From Actinomycetes bacterium (GTDB lineage: Bacteria > Actinomycetota > Acidimicrobiia > Acidimicrobiales > Palsa-688): 64,000 nt of DNA. The notes below the pieces were generated by a model. The model had not been told where the DNA came from. It ran no database searches and saw only the letters and a program-made list of their open reading frames with translations. Made by a program: the position numbers and the translations under genes. Positions 25,238 to 34,361 of this stretch are shown one piece after another; within the stretch, counting starts at the first letter, position 1, and every line of letters begins with the position of its first letter. The stretch lies in the NCBI GenBank assembly GCA_021808665.1, contig JAKBBA010000016.1, positions 1 through 64,000 on the forward strand. Reading direction: 5' to 3'.

Positions 25238-26318
25238 CAGCGCGACCTCGTCGACGCCACCAAGCAAGAACCCCCAGTGCGCCAGTCGACAGACCCGCCA
25301 ATACTGATAAAAGCAGCAGCGAATTTAGGTTCTGGCGTTTTCCCGGAGGAAGGTCATCCCAGTGCCATCTCGGGTCCGTTGCGACGAACGCCTCGGCGCT
25401 CGAGTAAGCAGGTCTCCAACCGGCACCGACAAGCCGGTCGGGTGACACGACCCACGGGTAAGTGGCATAGGCAAGCGCCTCCGGTGGAACGCCCTTGCCC
25501 CACACTTTCCACCCGAGCGCCGCGACGAGGGCGCCGAGCCGGCCTGGCATGTCAAGAGCGGCCAGTCCACCAGCGAGACGCCGGGCTTCGTCCTCGGCAA
25601 TACCCGCGTCAGGGGCCACGTTGAACACTCCGTCCAAGCCGTGCTCCCACGCGAACTCGACGGCCGCAGCCAGGTCGTCGACGTGAAGGTACTGCACTAG
25701 GCGACCCTCGGGTGCGAACCCGGGAATCCCGGTAGCGTCCAAGGCCCGGTAAAGCTGACGGTCGGCTGATCCGACCGTCACCGCCGGTCTTAGAACAGCC
25801 ACCGCGACCGCCCTGTTGGAATCGGACCACTCTGCGATGACTCTCTCGGCTTCTGCCTTCGCTACGGCGAAGGGCAGTTCGGGATTAGGGAGGATCCGCG
25901 ACTGCTCGCTCAGTGGCACGTCATTGTCTGACCAGGCGCCGTATACAGTAGCGCTCGACACGTGGACGAAAGCGGCGATGCCACAACGTGACGCCAAGCC
26001 GAGCGCGCCCCTGACAGCGTTGACGTTAGTGCGCGCCAGCCCCCTTTGCTGCTCGACGCTCGACCCCTCCTCGTCGCCGGCAGCCCACGCAAGGTGGATG
26101 ATTGACGTCGCACCTGCCGCCGCACCGACGATCTCAGATTCCTGAGCTCGGGTCAGCATCGACAGGTCGGCCTCGGCGACGCAGAGCTTGGGATGTTCCA
26201 GCGCAGGTTTGACTCGGTCTAGGGCGACTACGCGTTGGACGTCGACGCGCTCGACGAGCGACCTGATCAGTCTCGATCCAACCGATCCGGACGCACCGGT
26301 GACGACTACGACCTTCAC
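25209..26318 (-). CDS. NAD-dependent epimerase/dehydratase
   Basis: About 369 residues from the GTG at 26318, where the protein begins VKVVVVTGASGSVGSRL; the frame is open to 26381. The extended-SDR nucleotide motif GASGSVG, the HLAWAAGDEEG segment, the serine region VHVSSATVYGAW, and PFAVAKAEAE follow the pattern. The usual catalytic YxxxK reads FAVAK, so tyrosine is missing and true epimerase activity is doubtful. A C-terminal hydrophobic helix (LLLLSVLAGLSTGALGVLAW) followed by arginines suggests membrane anchoring. The substrate is presumably a nucleotide sugar or lipid; unknown. Confidence 0.83.
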   Translation of the reverse strand: MKVVVVTGASGSVGSRLIRSLVERVDVQRVVALDRVKPALEHPKLCVAEADLSMLTRAQESEIVGAAAGATSIIHLAWAAGDEEGSSVEQQRGLARTNVNAVRGALGLASRCGIAAFVHVSSATVYGAWSDNDVPLSEQSRILPNPELPFAVAKAEAERVIAEWSDSNRAVAVAVLRPAVTVGSADRQLYRALDATGIPGFAPEGRLVQYLHVDDLAAAVEFAWEHGLDGVFNVAPDAGIAEDEARRLAGGLAALDMPGRLGALVAALGWKVWGKGVPPEALAYATYPWVVSPDRLVGAGWRPAYSSAEAFVATDPRWHWDDLPPGKRQNLNSLLLLSVLAGLSTGALGVLAWWRRRGRAVSAEAGPPR

Positions 26319-26371
26319 AGGCGTGCAATCCCGATACGCTGGGAGGCGGTACCTGAGCGAAACGAGGGTGA

Positions 26372-27604
26372 GTGAGCACACCGCAGGGTTTTGGCGTGGG
26401 CGGTCCTTTCGAGGGAGGACCGTTCAGCGAGTTGATGCGCAACATCGCCCACATGTTCACCAGCCAGGGCCCGCTCAACTGGGAGGTAGCCGCTCAGATG
26501 GCCCAGTGGGCCGCCACGGAAGGCCAGACTGAGCCAAATCCAGACCCTGTATGGCGGGTGCGCTTGGAGGAGCTTCTTCGAGTCGCGGAGATGCACGTAG
26601 CGGAGGCTACAGGTTTGGAGTGGCCTTCGGCAGGTCTGAGCAGCGTCGTTGCGATCACCCGGGCAGAGTGGGCAAAGCGCTCGCTCGAAGACTGGCATGG
26701 CCTGTTCGAGACTCTCGCATTGAGGCTCGTCCCGGGCCGGGAGGGGAATGACCCCAACTCGGCTGGAATTCTCTTCCCGGCGATCGCTCCAGCAGATGAG
26801 CAATCTGGCGATCCGCTTTCGTCGCTGTTCGCCGGTCTGCCCCAGATGCTCGGTCCGTTCCTCGTCGCGTTGCAGGTGGGATCGATGGTCGGCCAGCTAG
26901 CGACGAGGGCCATGGGACAGTTCGATCCTCTCGTGCCTCGGCCCTACCGATCGGAGATTGTGGTGGTGACGTCCACAGTCGAGCGTTTCGCCGGCGAATG
27001 GAGCCTCCCACAAGACGACGTACGGATGTGGCTGTGCCTTCACGAGACGCTTCACAGGGCGGTTCTCGGTCAGAGTTTCGTCCTCGAAAAGTTGTCGGCG
27101 CTCGTCAGAAGCTACGTCGACGCCTTCACTCCCCAGACAGATCCGATCGAAGCCCGTCTGGCCGATTTGGACATCAGCGACATGGCGGGAATGCAGGCAG
27201 CCTTCGCCGACCCGTCCGCGTTGCTGGCTGGAATGCAAAACGACCGCCAGAAGACTATCCAGGAACAGCTGCGCGCCGTGCTGTGTGCGCTCAGCGGGTA
27301 CGTCGACTACCAGATGGACAAGATCGGTCGGAGGCTCGTCGGCTCCTACCCCGCGGTGTCGGAAGCCCTCAGGCGCAGGCGCCTGGAAGAGACCCCCGGT
27401 ACCACGATCCTAGCTCAACTGTTCGGAATTACCCTCGCCCAGGAGGACTACGAGGCGGCCAGGGCCTTCGCTGGCGGGGTGCTAGAACGTGGCGGCGACG
27501 CGAGCCTCGCTCGGCTGTGGACCTCCGAGCAAAACCTTCCCACCCCGGCCGAGTTGACAGCCCCAGGTCTGTGGCTTGCGAGGATCGACCTCCCGAACGA
27601 TTAA
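26372..27604 (+). CDS. Zinc-dependent metalloprotease-like protein (DUF2342, F420-associated)
   Basis: 410 residues. The zincin motif HETLHR lies in MWLCLHETLHRAVL, with a further acidic residue downstream. The beginning (GGPFEGGPFSELMRNIAHMF) and the end are typical of the actinobacterial DUF2342/TIGR03624 family, a phylogenetic companion of coenzyme F420 biosynthesis. Proteolysis has not been established for the family as far as I know. GAGGGTGA directly before the GTG is a good ribosome site. The promoter region is shared with the divergent epimerase. Confidence 0.9.
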   Translation: MSTPQGFGVGGPFEGGPFSELMRNIAHMFTSQGPLNWEVAAQMAQWAATEGQTEPNPDPVWRVRLEELLRVAEMHVAEATGLEWPSAGLSSVVAITRAEWAKRSLEDWHGLFETLALRLVPGREGNDPNSAGILFPAIAPADEQSGDPLSSLFAGLPQMLGPFLVALQVGSMVGQLATRAMGQFDPLVPRPYRSEIVVVTSTVERFAGEWSLPQDDVRMWLCLHETLHRAVLGQSFVLEKLSALVRSYVDAFTPQTDPIEARLADLDISDMAGMQAAFADPSALLAGMQNDRQKTIQEQLRAVLCALSGYVDYQMDKIGRRLVGSYPAVSEALRRRRLEETPGTTILAQLFGITLAQEDYEAARAFAGGVLERGGDASLARLWTSEQNLPTPAELTAPGLWLARIDLPND

Positions 27605-27685
27605 GGTGTCGCACACAGCGAAGAACCGGTGCAATACACGAAGGTGCCTTAAAGGAACGCTCCGGCGGATGCCGATAGCGAAAGC

Positions 27686-28456
27686 ATGGCCGACGTTCCT
27701 CAACTACCAGAGCCTGAAGGGCCGCCCGGCGAAGCTTACCGACGTCAAGCGTTGGAAGCTACGCTGGCCGAGGCTCTGCGGGACGCTCGCTTGACCGGAC
27801 GGCCTGCGCCCTCGACCGTGCCCGACGGCCGGCCCGCTGGAGGCCGCGACCAGGCCGACCCCGGACAGGCGCCCCGCCCAGCGCCGTCGCTTATTGGATC
27901 CATGCGCAGCGCAGATACTCCTGCATCGTCGCCAGGTGGCGGGAAAGCTCCGATCAGCGGGGGCTCGACCATCAGTCGCCTCGTGGCGCCCGGCGGGACT
28001 TCCCGGCTCGCTGGTGGTCAGATCGGCGGCGCCCCGTCAGGTAGCGTCGCAGGCGGCCTCTCCGGACTCGGGAGCGCTCCTCTAGGGCGCTTGGGCTCCG
28101 ACGGACTAGAACCTGACGACGTACACGCCGTCATCGAGATGCGCAGACCAGCCCGCAGGTCCCCTCCGCCAGCATCGCAGATGCCGGACCGTAAGGCGGC
28201 TTCGGCCAGTCCTGCAAACGGCAATCCTGATACACAAGCTGGGTCCTCGCAGAGGGCAGGGGAGAGCACCGTCCGAGACGAATCCGCCCGGCGTTCGAGC
28301 GCGCTGAGCTTCGTAGCTCCCTGGAGCCCTGACTGCGATGACATCCTTCCAGGTGCTACAGCCAAGCGGCAATCCAAAGGGCCGAAGGGACCGAAGAGCA
28401 AGGCAGCAAAGCGCGAAATCAGGCCATTGAGCACCGGGAAATCCAAGAAGCGCTGA
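27686..28456 (+). CDS. Hypothetical low-complexity protein
   Basis: 256 residues. The first 35 (PEPEGPPGEAYRRQALEATL...) may form a helix. The rest is Gly/Pro/Ser/Ala rich with a basic end (KGPKGPKSKAAKREI ... KSKKR). There are no motifs, membrane segments or clear ribosome site. It is the only long frame in the 0.9 kb between the metalloprotease and the sortase and runs the same way. I do not recognise it. A non-coding interpretation cannot be excluded. Confidence 0.5.
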   Translation: MADVPQLPEPEGPPGEAYRRQALEATLAEALRDARLTGRPAPSTVPDGRPAGGRDQADPGQAPRPAPSLIGSMRSADTPASSPGGGKAPISGGSTISRLVAPGGTSRLAGGQIGGAPSGSVAGGLSGLGSAPLGRLGSDGLEPDDVHAVIEMRRPARRSPPPASQMPDRKAASASPANGNPDTQAGSSQRAGESTVRDESARRSSALSFVAPWSPDCDDILPGATAKRQSKGPKGPKSKAAKREIRPLSTGKSKKR

Positions 28457-28547
28457 CCGGTCTGAAATAAAGGCCGCTACTGTCGTCGTGGTGACACTTG
28501 AGGGCTGGGATGCCCAGCCGGCATTTCTGCGAGCCTGAGGTGAACAG

Positions 28548-29597
28548 GTGCGAAGAGTAGTCCGCGAAACGGGGATAAGCCTGATAACCCTCGGGGTGGT
28601 CATCCTCGCGTTCGTGGCCTACCAACTCTTTGGGACCAGCATCGCCGAGCAGAACAGCCAGAACACTCTTTCGAAGCAGTTCTCGTCCAGCATCACCAAG
28701 GCTTCCGTACCCCACGTGGCAACCTCGCTCCGACAGCCCTCCTCCACACCCGGATCCGGCGGTGTGACCGCAGCCGCCCAGAACTCGCAAGGCGTCTCAC
28801 CTGCAACTGAGAAGCTTCCGTCCGTTCCTACCGGTCAAGCCATCGACCACTTGGAGATCCCTGCGATCGGAGTGGACAAGTTCGTAGTGGAGGGCACAGC
28901 CGAAGCGGACCTCTCCGAAGGTCCCGGCCATTACGAGGGAACTGCGCTTCCAGGCCAGATCGGCAACGTCGGTATCGCCGGCCACCGGACAACCTACGGA
29001 GCGCCGTTCTTCAGGCTCGGTGACCTGAAAACCGGCGATCAGATCCTGATAACCGACCTCTCCGGGCACACTTGGATTTACAAGGTGTCCGAGGCACCGG
29101 TCGTGGTCAGCCCCAGCGACGTAGCCGTCCTCGACCCGACACCCTTCGCGCAACTGACGCTTACGACTTGCAACCCGATCTTCTCGGCGACGAGCCGGAT
29201 GGTCGTCTTCGCACGCCTCGTGGGCAAGGCGGCGTCGATCTCTGTTGACGAAACTCCCTCGATTTCAACTCTTGCGTCAGGCCGCTCCTCGGGCGGCTCG
29301 ACTTCCAACCCGGTGGCGGGTACCGCAACCCCGGCGAAGCCGAGCGCTCCAGCACTACAGGCCCTGACCGGCAAGGTGGCAGGGTTCAACGGAGGGGGAA
29401 GCAGCTCTAAAGCGTGGTTCCCGACCGTGGCTTACGGTGCGGCGGTGCTGCTTTTGTGGCTTGCCACCCGTGTCGTGCTCGCATCCACCCGCCGATGGAA
29501 GCGCTTCGGGGTTCTGGTCGTGGGAGTCGCGGTGTGCGCCGTACCGCTTTGGTTGTGCTTCGAGAACGTCACTAGGCTTCTGCCGCCGAGCGTCTGA
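28548..29597 (+). CDS. Class E sortase
   Basis: 349 residues. An N-terminal transmembrane helix (about 9-28), a Ser/Thr-rich linker, the sortase barrel (about 95-230) and a second helix near 280-300 followed by a short third one. Catalytic residues are H146 in GIAGHRTTYG, C208 in TLTTCNP and R217 in SATSRMVV. The family anchors secreted proteins to the wall, class E using LAxTG-type signals. No obvious sortase substrate lies in the window. GAGGTGA before the GTG start is a clear ribosome site. A hairpin follows the stop. Confidence 0.95.
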   Translation: MRRVVRETGISLITLGVVILAFVAYQLFGTSIAEQNSQNTLSKQFSSSITKASVPHVATSLRQPSSTPGSGGVTAAAQNSQGVSPATEKLPSVPTGQAIDHLEIPAIGVDKFVVEGTAEADLSEGPGHYEGTALPGQIGNVGIAGHRTTYGAPFFRLGDLKTGDQILITDLSGHTWIYKVSEAPVVVSPSDVAVLDPTPFAQLTLTTCNPIFSATSRMVVFARLVGKAASISVDETPSISTLASGRSSGGSTSNPVAGTATPAKPSAPALQALTGKVAGFNGGGSSSKAWFPTVAYGAAVLLLWLATRVVLASTRRWKRFGVLVVGVAVCAVPLWLCFENVTRLLPPSV

Positions 29598-29615
29598 ACA
29601 GCAGCGCTCCGATCG

Positions 29616-29643
29616 AGCCCTGCGGGGTCGGCCGGGCAGGGTT
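29616..29643. terminator. Hairpin between convergent sortase and nudix genes
   Basis: AGCCCTGC and GCAGGGTT pair over 8 positions (one G-U) around a 12-nt loop. It is placed between two convergent stop codons. Confidence 0.6.
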
Positions 29644-29650
29644 GACGCGA

Positions 29651-30064
29651 TCAAACCGCCATGAGGCTCCGGAAAGCTTCTAAGACGTCGATGTCGTGAG
29701 AATAACTCAGCCGGCTGACTGCCTCTGGGAGGTCGACCCATTCGGCACAGTCGACCTCGTTGGCTCCGCCCGGCTCACCCGACACGACGGTCATGGCCCA
29801 ATAGCGAACACGTTTGAAGCGTCCGCTGCGGTCCAAGTACATAGTTGAAGGCAATTCCGAGCCGAGGGCTGCAACGACAGTCGTCTCTTCTTCTACTTCT
29901 CTCAGAGCGGCGTCCTCGTCGGTCTCACCGGGATCCACTTTTCCCTTCGGGAGGCTCCAGTCGTCATAAGCCGGACGGTGGACCAGCACGACGTGGACAC
30001 GGTCGCCTTGGCGGCGCCACACGACCCCGCCAGCGGCGAGTACCACATCCGGCTCCTCGCTCAT
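29651..30064 (-). CDS. Nudix hydrolase (MutT/diadenosine-polyphosphate type)
   Basis: 137 residues. The Nudix box GKVDPGETDEDAALREVEEET is complete, with the REVEEE metal ligands. It hydrolyses a nucleoside diphosphate linked to another group. The start overlaps the ppk stop by ATGA (30061-30064), so the enzyme is co-translated with polyphosphate kinase. Similar ppk-nudix pairs occur in Mycobacterium (MutT1, Rv2985 next to ppk1 Rv2984), where the protein also has a histidine phosphatase domain. That domain is absent here. Confidence 0.95.
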   Translation of the reverse strand: MSEEPDVVLAAGGVVWRRQGDRVHVVLVHRPAYDDWSLPKGKVDPGETDEDAALREVEEETTVVAALGSELPSTMYLDRSGRFKRVRYWAMTVVSGEPGGANEVDCAEWVDLPEAVSRLSYSHDIDVLEAFRSLMAV

Positions 30065-32196
30065 GTAGCGGTCTCCGACTCAGGGCTTCTCCTGCCTGAT
30101 CGGGTCAAGGCGAGCTCTTGCATCTTGTTCTGGGCGTTGAAGGTACCTTCGCGGGACGGCGCTCGCCAACGGCCGTCGGGTTGCAGCGACCATGAGCGGG
30201 CATCGTCGGCCAGGTCGATCTCGAGAATCTCCCACAGCCGTGCTCTCAACTCGGCGGACTCCACTCCCACGATGGCCTCCACGCGCCTGTCCAAGTTGCG
30301 TTCCATCATGTCAGCTGAACCGATGTAGAACTCGCCAGGGCCGTCGTCCTCGCCGGCCGAGAACCAATAGACCCTGGAATGCTCCAACCAGCGCCCCACG
30401 ATGCTCGACACGGAGATGTTCTCCGACAGGCCCGGCAATCCTGGCCGGAGGCAACAGATAGCCCGAACCAGCAGTTCCACTCGCACTCCCGCCGACGACG
30501 CCCGGTATAAGGCGTCGATGATGTCAGGGTCGACCAGGTTATTGAGCTTCCATATGATCCGACCGCGAGGGCCGAGGGAGGTCTCGCGTTCGATCAGCTC
30601 CACCATCCGCCGTCTGAGTGACGTCGGAGCGACCAGAAGCTTGCGGTACTCCTCCCGACGGCTGTAGCCGGTCAGATAGTTGAAAAGGTCAGTCAGATCG
30701 GCGCCTATGTCGCGATCCGCCGTAAGAATGCCTATGTCCTCGTAGCTCCTGGCTGTCGTAGCGTTGTAGTTCCCCGTCCCAATGTGACAGAAGCGGGTAA
30801 TGCCGTCTCCTTCTTGACGGACCACCAAGGACAGCTTCGCGTGGGTCTTCAATCCGACGAGCCCATAGACCACATGAACCCCGGCCTGCTCGAGAGCCCT
30901 TGCGAAGCCGATGTTCGCTGCTTCGTCCCCGCGAGCCTTTAGCTCTACTATCGCCGCCACCTGCTTGCCTCGCTCGGCGGCTCGTATCAGCGATCTCACG
31001 ATCGCCGAATCCCCTGATGTCCGGTACAGCGTCTGCTTGATCGCCAGCACGTCGGGGTCGGCGGCTGCTTGGGCGACGAACTCCTCCACCGAGTCCGAGA
31101 AGCTGTCATAGGGGTGCTGGATGAGAATGTCAGACCGCCGGATCGCCGAAAACACGTTGGCTACACCGCCGCCGCTGGCCACCAGCCGAGCCGGGGTCAC
31201 CGGCGTGAACTGTTCGTCTTTCAGATCAGGCCTGGCGAGACCATAAAGCTGCCACATGGAAGCGAGGTTTAGGGGCCCCCAAGCTTCGTAGACGTCGTCG
31301 TCTTGAAGGTCAAGCTCCCGCACGAGCAGGGCACGAACCTCGTCGGTCATGGTCTCGTCGACCTCGAGGCGCACTGCCCTCCCGAAGCGCCTCCGACGCA
31401 GCTCCATCTCGACCGCCAACAGGAGGTCGTCCGCCTCCTCCTCTTCGAGAGTGAGGTCCGCGTTGCGAGTTACACGGAAGGCATGGAAACTTTCGATGGT
31501 CATGCTCGGGAACAAGGTTGCGAGGTTCGCTGCGATCACCTGCTCTATGCACACGAACCGCTGGCCTCCCGGCAAGCCCAGCAGCCCAGGAAGAAGTGGC
31601 GGGACTTTCACCCTTGCGAAACGCCGAGCCTGCGTCTGCGGGTCGCGCACGATTACCGCCAAGTTGAGAGACAAGTTCGAGATGTACGGGAAGGGGTGCC
31701 CCGGGTCGACCGCAAGTGGAGTGAGGACTGGAAATATGCGTTCGGCGAACACGTCGCGGGTCCAAACCTTGTCCGTATCCGAAAGCGAAGCCCACTCCTG
31801 GATCGTGACACCGTGATCTGCAAGCTGCCCCAAAAGGTGCCTTAGGACTGCAACCCTCCGTTCGAGGAGCTCAGCGGAGACGCTGCGAATAGCTTGGAGT
31901 TGCGCATCGACGGGCAGCCCGTCGGGGGCTGTGCCGATTCCCGCAGCGAGCTGGTCTTTCAGGCCTGCCACGCGAACCTGGAAGAACTCGTCCATGTTGG
32001 ACGCGAAGATGGCAAGGAACTTCACGCGTTCGAGAAGCTTGAGATCTTCCCGCTCGGTCATCGCCAACACCCGCTCGTTGAAGTCGAGGTTTGACAACTC
32101 GCGGTTGAAGAAGCGGTCTCCCCTCCACCTGAGAGCCTTGTGATCGCCCTCGACAGCACGAGCGAAGCTGGGAGCCGGCGACCCGGGCGAGATCAT
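30061..32196 (-). CDS. ppk: Polyphosphate kinase PPK1
   Basis: 711 residues, full length. The N-terminal domain starts FFNRELSNLDFNERVL. The catalytic domains have HPYDSF, VVYGLVGLKTHAKLSLVVR with the phospho-histidine motif, and FCHIGTGNYNATTARSYEDIG. It polymerises ATP gamma-phosphate into polyphosphate and runs backward to make ATP. It lies in the order leuA, small ORF, ppk, nudix, with gaps of a few bases, so it is probably transcribed from the small ORF's promoter or from leuA. A linked phosphate-regulatory gene is not visible. Confidence 0.97.
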   Translation of the reverse strand: MISPGSPAPSFARAVEGDHKALRWRGDRFFNRELSNLDFNERVLAMTEREDLKLLERVKFLAIFASNMDEFFQVRVAGLKDQLAAGIGTAPDGLPVDAQLQAIRSVSAELLERRVAVLRHLLGQLADHGVTIQEWASLSDTDKVWTRDVFAERIFPVLTPLAVDPGHPFPYISNLSLNLAVIVRDPQTQARRFARVKVPPLLPGLLGLPGGQRFVCIEQVIAANLATLFPSMTIESFHAFRVTRNADLTLEEEEADDLLLAVEMELRRRRFGRAVRLEVDETMTDEVRALLVRELDLQDDDVYEAWGPLNLASMWQLYGLARPDLKDEQFTPVTPARLVASGGGVANVFSAIRRSDILIQHPYDSFSDSVEEFVAQAAADPDVLAIKQTLYRTSGDSAIVRSLIRAAERGKQVAAIVELKARGDEAANIGFARALEQAGVHVVYGLVGLKTHAKLSLVVRQEGDGITRFCHIGTGNYNATTARSYEDIGILTADRDIGADLTDLFNYLTGYSRREEYRKLLVAPTSLRRRMVELIERETSLGPRGRIIWKLNNLVDPDIIDALYRASSAGVRVELLVRAICCLRPGLPGLSENISVSSIVGRWLEHSRVYWFSAGEDDGPGEFYIGSADMMERNLDRRVEAIVGVESAELRARLWEILEIDLADDARSWSLQPDGRWRAPSREGTFNAQNKMQELALTRSGRRSPESETAT

Positions 32197-32200
32197 CCGA

Positions 32201-32479
32201 TTACGAGCCGCCCTCTTGATCGGGAAGTCCGAGATCCCACTCCAAAACCAGGTTCTCCCTCTCCGCGTCGCGAACGACCCTCTCTCGGTTACGGCGAAAT
32301 TGCGGATCGTGGGGTGGCAGCAAAAGCAGACGTGCCAGAACCCGCTGGCGGAATTCCTCTATCACGGGCCGGTCGCCGAACTCGGAGTCGACGCGCCAGT
32401 GGGGCGCCACGGGCCCGAGGTACACCACTCGGACGTGGCCCCGGGGGGCACTTTGAGACTCTGTTGACATCGTGGACAT
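32201..32479 (-). CDS. Small conserved-looking cytoplasmic protein upstream of ppk
   Basis: 92 residues from the ATG at 32479. The sequence HVRVVYLGPVAPHWRVDSEFG and a later helical, charged part (FRQRVLARLLLLPP) look like a folded domain, but I do not recognise the family. The start is chosen because ATG 32479 lies 8 nt after TAGGCT; the frame opens at 32488. Its stop is 4 bp before the ppk start. The tight placement suggests a role tied to polyphosphate kinase. Confidence 0.65.
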   Translation of the reverse strand: MSTMSTESQSAPRGHVRVVYLGPVAPHWRVDSEFGDRPVIEEFRQRVLARLLLLPPHDPQFRRNRERVVRDAERENLVLEWDLGLPDQEGGS

Positions 32480-32487
32480 ATGCGCCA

Positions 32488-32493
32488 AGCCTA
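32488..32493 (-). promoter_or_regulatory. -10 box TAGGCT overlapping the leuA stop codon
   Basis: TAGGCT includes the leuA TAG stop (32491-32493); 8 nt later comes ATG 32479. This would give the ppk operon its own leaderless promoter inside the end of leuA. Confidence 0.55.
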
Positions 32494-34203
32494 CCCGCGG
32501 TTGCGATCCCGCAGCCGGTTAGCCGCGCTGATGACCGCCTGGAGAGTGGCATCGAGGATGCTCGAGTGCATGCCAACCCCCCAAAGGGTCACGCCGTCAG
32601 GCCCCCTTGCCGACACGTACGCCGCTGCGCTCGCCTCCGAACCGGAGGTGAGTGCGTGCTCGTGGTAGTCAGTGACCTCGAAGACCAAGCCCAGGAGGTC
32701 GCGCAAACCGTTGACGAGGGCGTCGACGGGCCCGTTCCCGTCCCCTACGACCGTCTCGTGACGACCGTCGAGGAGCACCTGGGCGACCACCCGAGTCCCC
32801 TTGTTCCCAGATGAGACCTCGCTGGATATGAGGCGAACGTTGGCCTCCTCTGCGAGGTAGTCCGAGCTGAAGGCCTCCCACAGAGCGGCTGGCTTTATCT
32901 CGGTCCCTGTAGCCTCGGTTATCGCCTGCACACGCTTGGAAAACTCCACCTGCAGTCCTCTTGGAAGGTCGAGGTTGTGTTCGAAGTCCATCAGGTAGGC
33001 GACCCCACCCTTCCCCGACTGGCTGTTGACCCTGATGATCGCCTCGTAGGTCCTCCCGACGTGCTTTGGGTCTATCGGAAGGTAAGGAACCTCCCAACGT
33101 CGGTAGGGGTCTGCGAGCGCGTCCATCCCCTTCTTGATCGCATCTTGGTGAGAACCCGAGAAGGCCGTGTACACGAGGTCACCTGCGTAGGGGTGACGAG
33201 GGTGGACAGGCAGCCGGTTGCAGTGCTCGGCGACTTGGCGAAGGTGGTCGATATCGTGAAGGTCCAGCTTCGGGTCGATCCCCTCGGTCATCAGGTTGAG
33301 AGCCAACGTGACGACGTCCACGTTGCCGGTACGTTCCCCATTGCCGAAGAGGGTGCCCTCCACTCTGTCGGCCCCTGCGAGCTGAGCGAGCTCCGCTGCG
33401 GCGACAGCCGTCCCGCGATCGTTGTGAGGGTGAACGCTGAGCACGACCGCCTCCCTGTTGGGAAGGTTACGATGCATGTACTCGATAACGTCTGCGTAGG
33501 TGTTCGGCCCGAACATCTCTACGGTGTTCGGAAGGTTGATGATCAACTTGTCATCCACGCTCGGGGTGATCACGTCCATGACCGCCGAGCAGATCTCCAC
33601 TGCGAAGTCCGGCTCTGTCCCCGTGAAGCTCTCAGGAGAATACTCGTAGCTGACTCGGGTGCTACCCACTGAGGATTCGAACTTCTTGACCAACCGGGCA
33701 GCGTTGGTTGCAATGTCGACTATCCCCGGCTTGTCTAGACCGAAGACGACTCTGCGTTGTAGAACCGATGTCGAGTTGTAGAAGTGGACGATCGCGTGGC
33801 GGGCACCGTCTATGGCTTCGAAAGTCCTCTCGATAAGCTCCGGCCGGCACTGCACCAGCACCTGGATGACCACGTCGTCAGGAATTCGATCCTCGTCGAT
33901 GATCTGGCGTATGAAGTCGAAGTCAGGCTGGCTGGCGGCGGGGAAACCCACTTCGATCTCCTTGAACCCCATGCCTACGAGCGTCTCGAAGAACCGGAGC
34001 TTGCGAGCAGGGTCCATTGGGTCGATCAGAGCCTGGTTCCCGTCGCGAAGATCGACGCTGCACCACGCTGGCGCTGTTTCGAGGTGCTTCTCGGGCCAGG
34101 TTCGCACGAAGTCAGCGACCCCTTGGAGCGGCCTGAAAGGCTCGTAGAGCGCAAATGGCATCTCGCATGGGGTCGGGTACTTGTAGGCGGTCATCTGTAG
34201 CAC
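32491..34203 (-). CDS. leuA: 2-isopropylmalate synthase
   Basis: 570 residues, the actinobacterial LeuA type. The catalytic barrel has WCSVDLRDGNQALIDPMDP at the start and the metal-binding LSVHPHNDRGTAVAAAE. The C-terminal regulatory domain (about 440-570, QVLLDGRHETVVGDGNGPVDAL) binds leucine for feedback inhibition. It condenses acetyl-CoA with 2-oxoisovalerate, the first step of leucine synthesis. GAGGTG before the ATG is a ribosome site. The 200-nt leader carries a leucine-rich peptide and a terminator, so transcription is attenuated by charged leucyl-tRNA. Other leu genes are not in the window. Confidence 0.97.
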   Translation of the reverse strand: MLQMTAYKYPTPCEMPFALYEPFRPLQGVADFVRTWPEKHLETAPAWCSVDLRDGNQALIDPMDPARKLRFFETLVGMGFKEIEVGFPAASQPDFDFIRQIIDEDRIPDDVVIQVLVQCRPELIERTFEAIDGARHAIVHFYNSTSVLQRRVVFGLDKPGIVDIATNAARLVKKFESSVGSTRVSYEYSPESFTGTEPDFAVEICSAVMDVITPSVDDKLIINLPNTVEMFGPNTYADVIEYMHRNLPNREAVVLSVHPHNDRGTAVAAAELAQLAGADRVEGTLFGNGERTGNVDVVTLALNLMTEGIDPKLDLHDIDHLRQVAEHCNRLPVHPRHPYAGDLVYTAFSGSHQDAIKKGMDALADPYRRWEVPYLPIDPKHVGRTYEAIIRVNSQSGKGGVAYLMDFEHNLDLPRGLQVEFSKRVQAITEATGTEIKPAALWEAFSSDYLAEEANVRLISSEVSSGNKGTRVVAQVLLDGRHETVVGDGNGPVDALVNGLRDLLGLVFEVTDYHEHALTSGSEASAAAYVSARGPDGVTLWGVGMHSSILDATLQAVISAANRLRDRNRG

Positions 34204-34255
34204 CTCACTGGACTGTCTTGGAAGAAAAGGAGACGAAAAGCGGTGTTACCCGAGA

Positions 34256-34287
34256 ACATTTCCTTACGCACAGCCCTGAGGAAATGT
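34256..34287 (-). repeat. 9-bp inverted repeat between the attenuator and leuA
   Basis: ACATTTCCT and AGGAAATGT pair perfectly around a 14-nt loop, without a T-tract, about 50 nt before the leuA start. It is unusually AT-rich for this genome. It may be an operator or an RNA element of the leader. Confidence 0.5.
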
Positions 34288-34299
34288 CGGCGGGAATTG

Positions 34300-34332
34300 A
34301 AAAACCTCCTGGCCGTGACGGCACAGGAGGTT
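34300..34332 (-). terminator. leuA attenuator terminator
   Basis: On the minus strand AACCTCCTG pairs with CAGGAGGTT, and GCCG with CGGC inside it (one bulged T, loop TCA), followed by TTT. It lies 28 nt after the leader peptide stop and 97 nt before leuA. Confidence 0.85.
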
Positions 34333-34333
34333 A

Positions 34334-34361
34334 AGGCGAGCCCCTAGATAGGAGCTCGCCT
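34334..34361 (-). promoter_or_regulatory. leuA leader hairpin overlapping the leader-peptide stop
   Basis: AGGCGAGC-TCC pairs with GGG-GCTCGCCT around TATCTA. The 5' arm includes the TAG stop of the leader peptide, so a ribosome at the stop or stalled at the Leu codons would affect it. It corresponds to the 1:2 stem of a classical attenuator. The competing antiterminator pairing is not obvious by eye. Confidence 0.65.
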
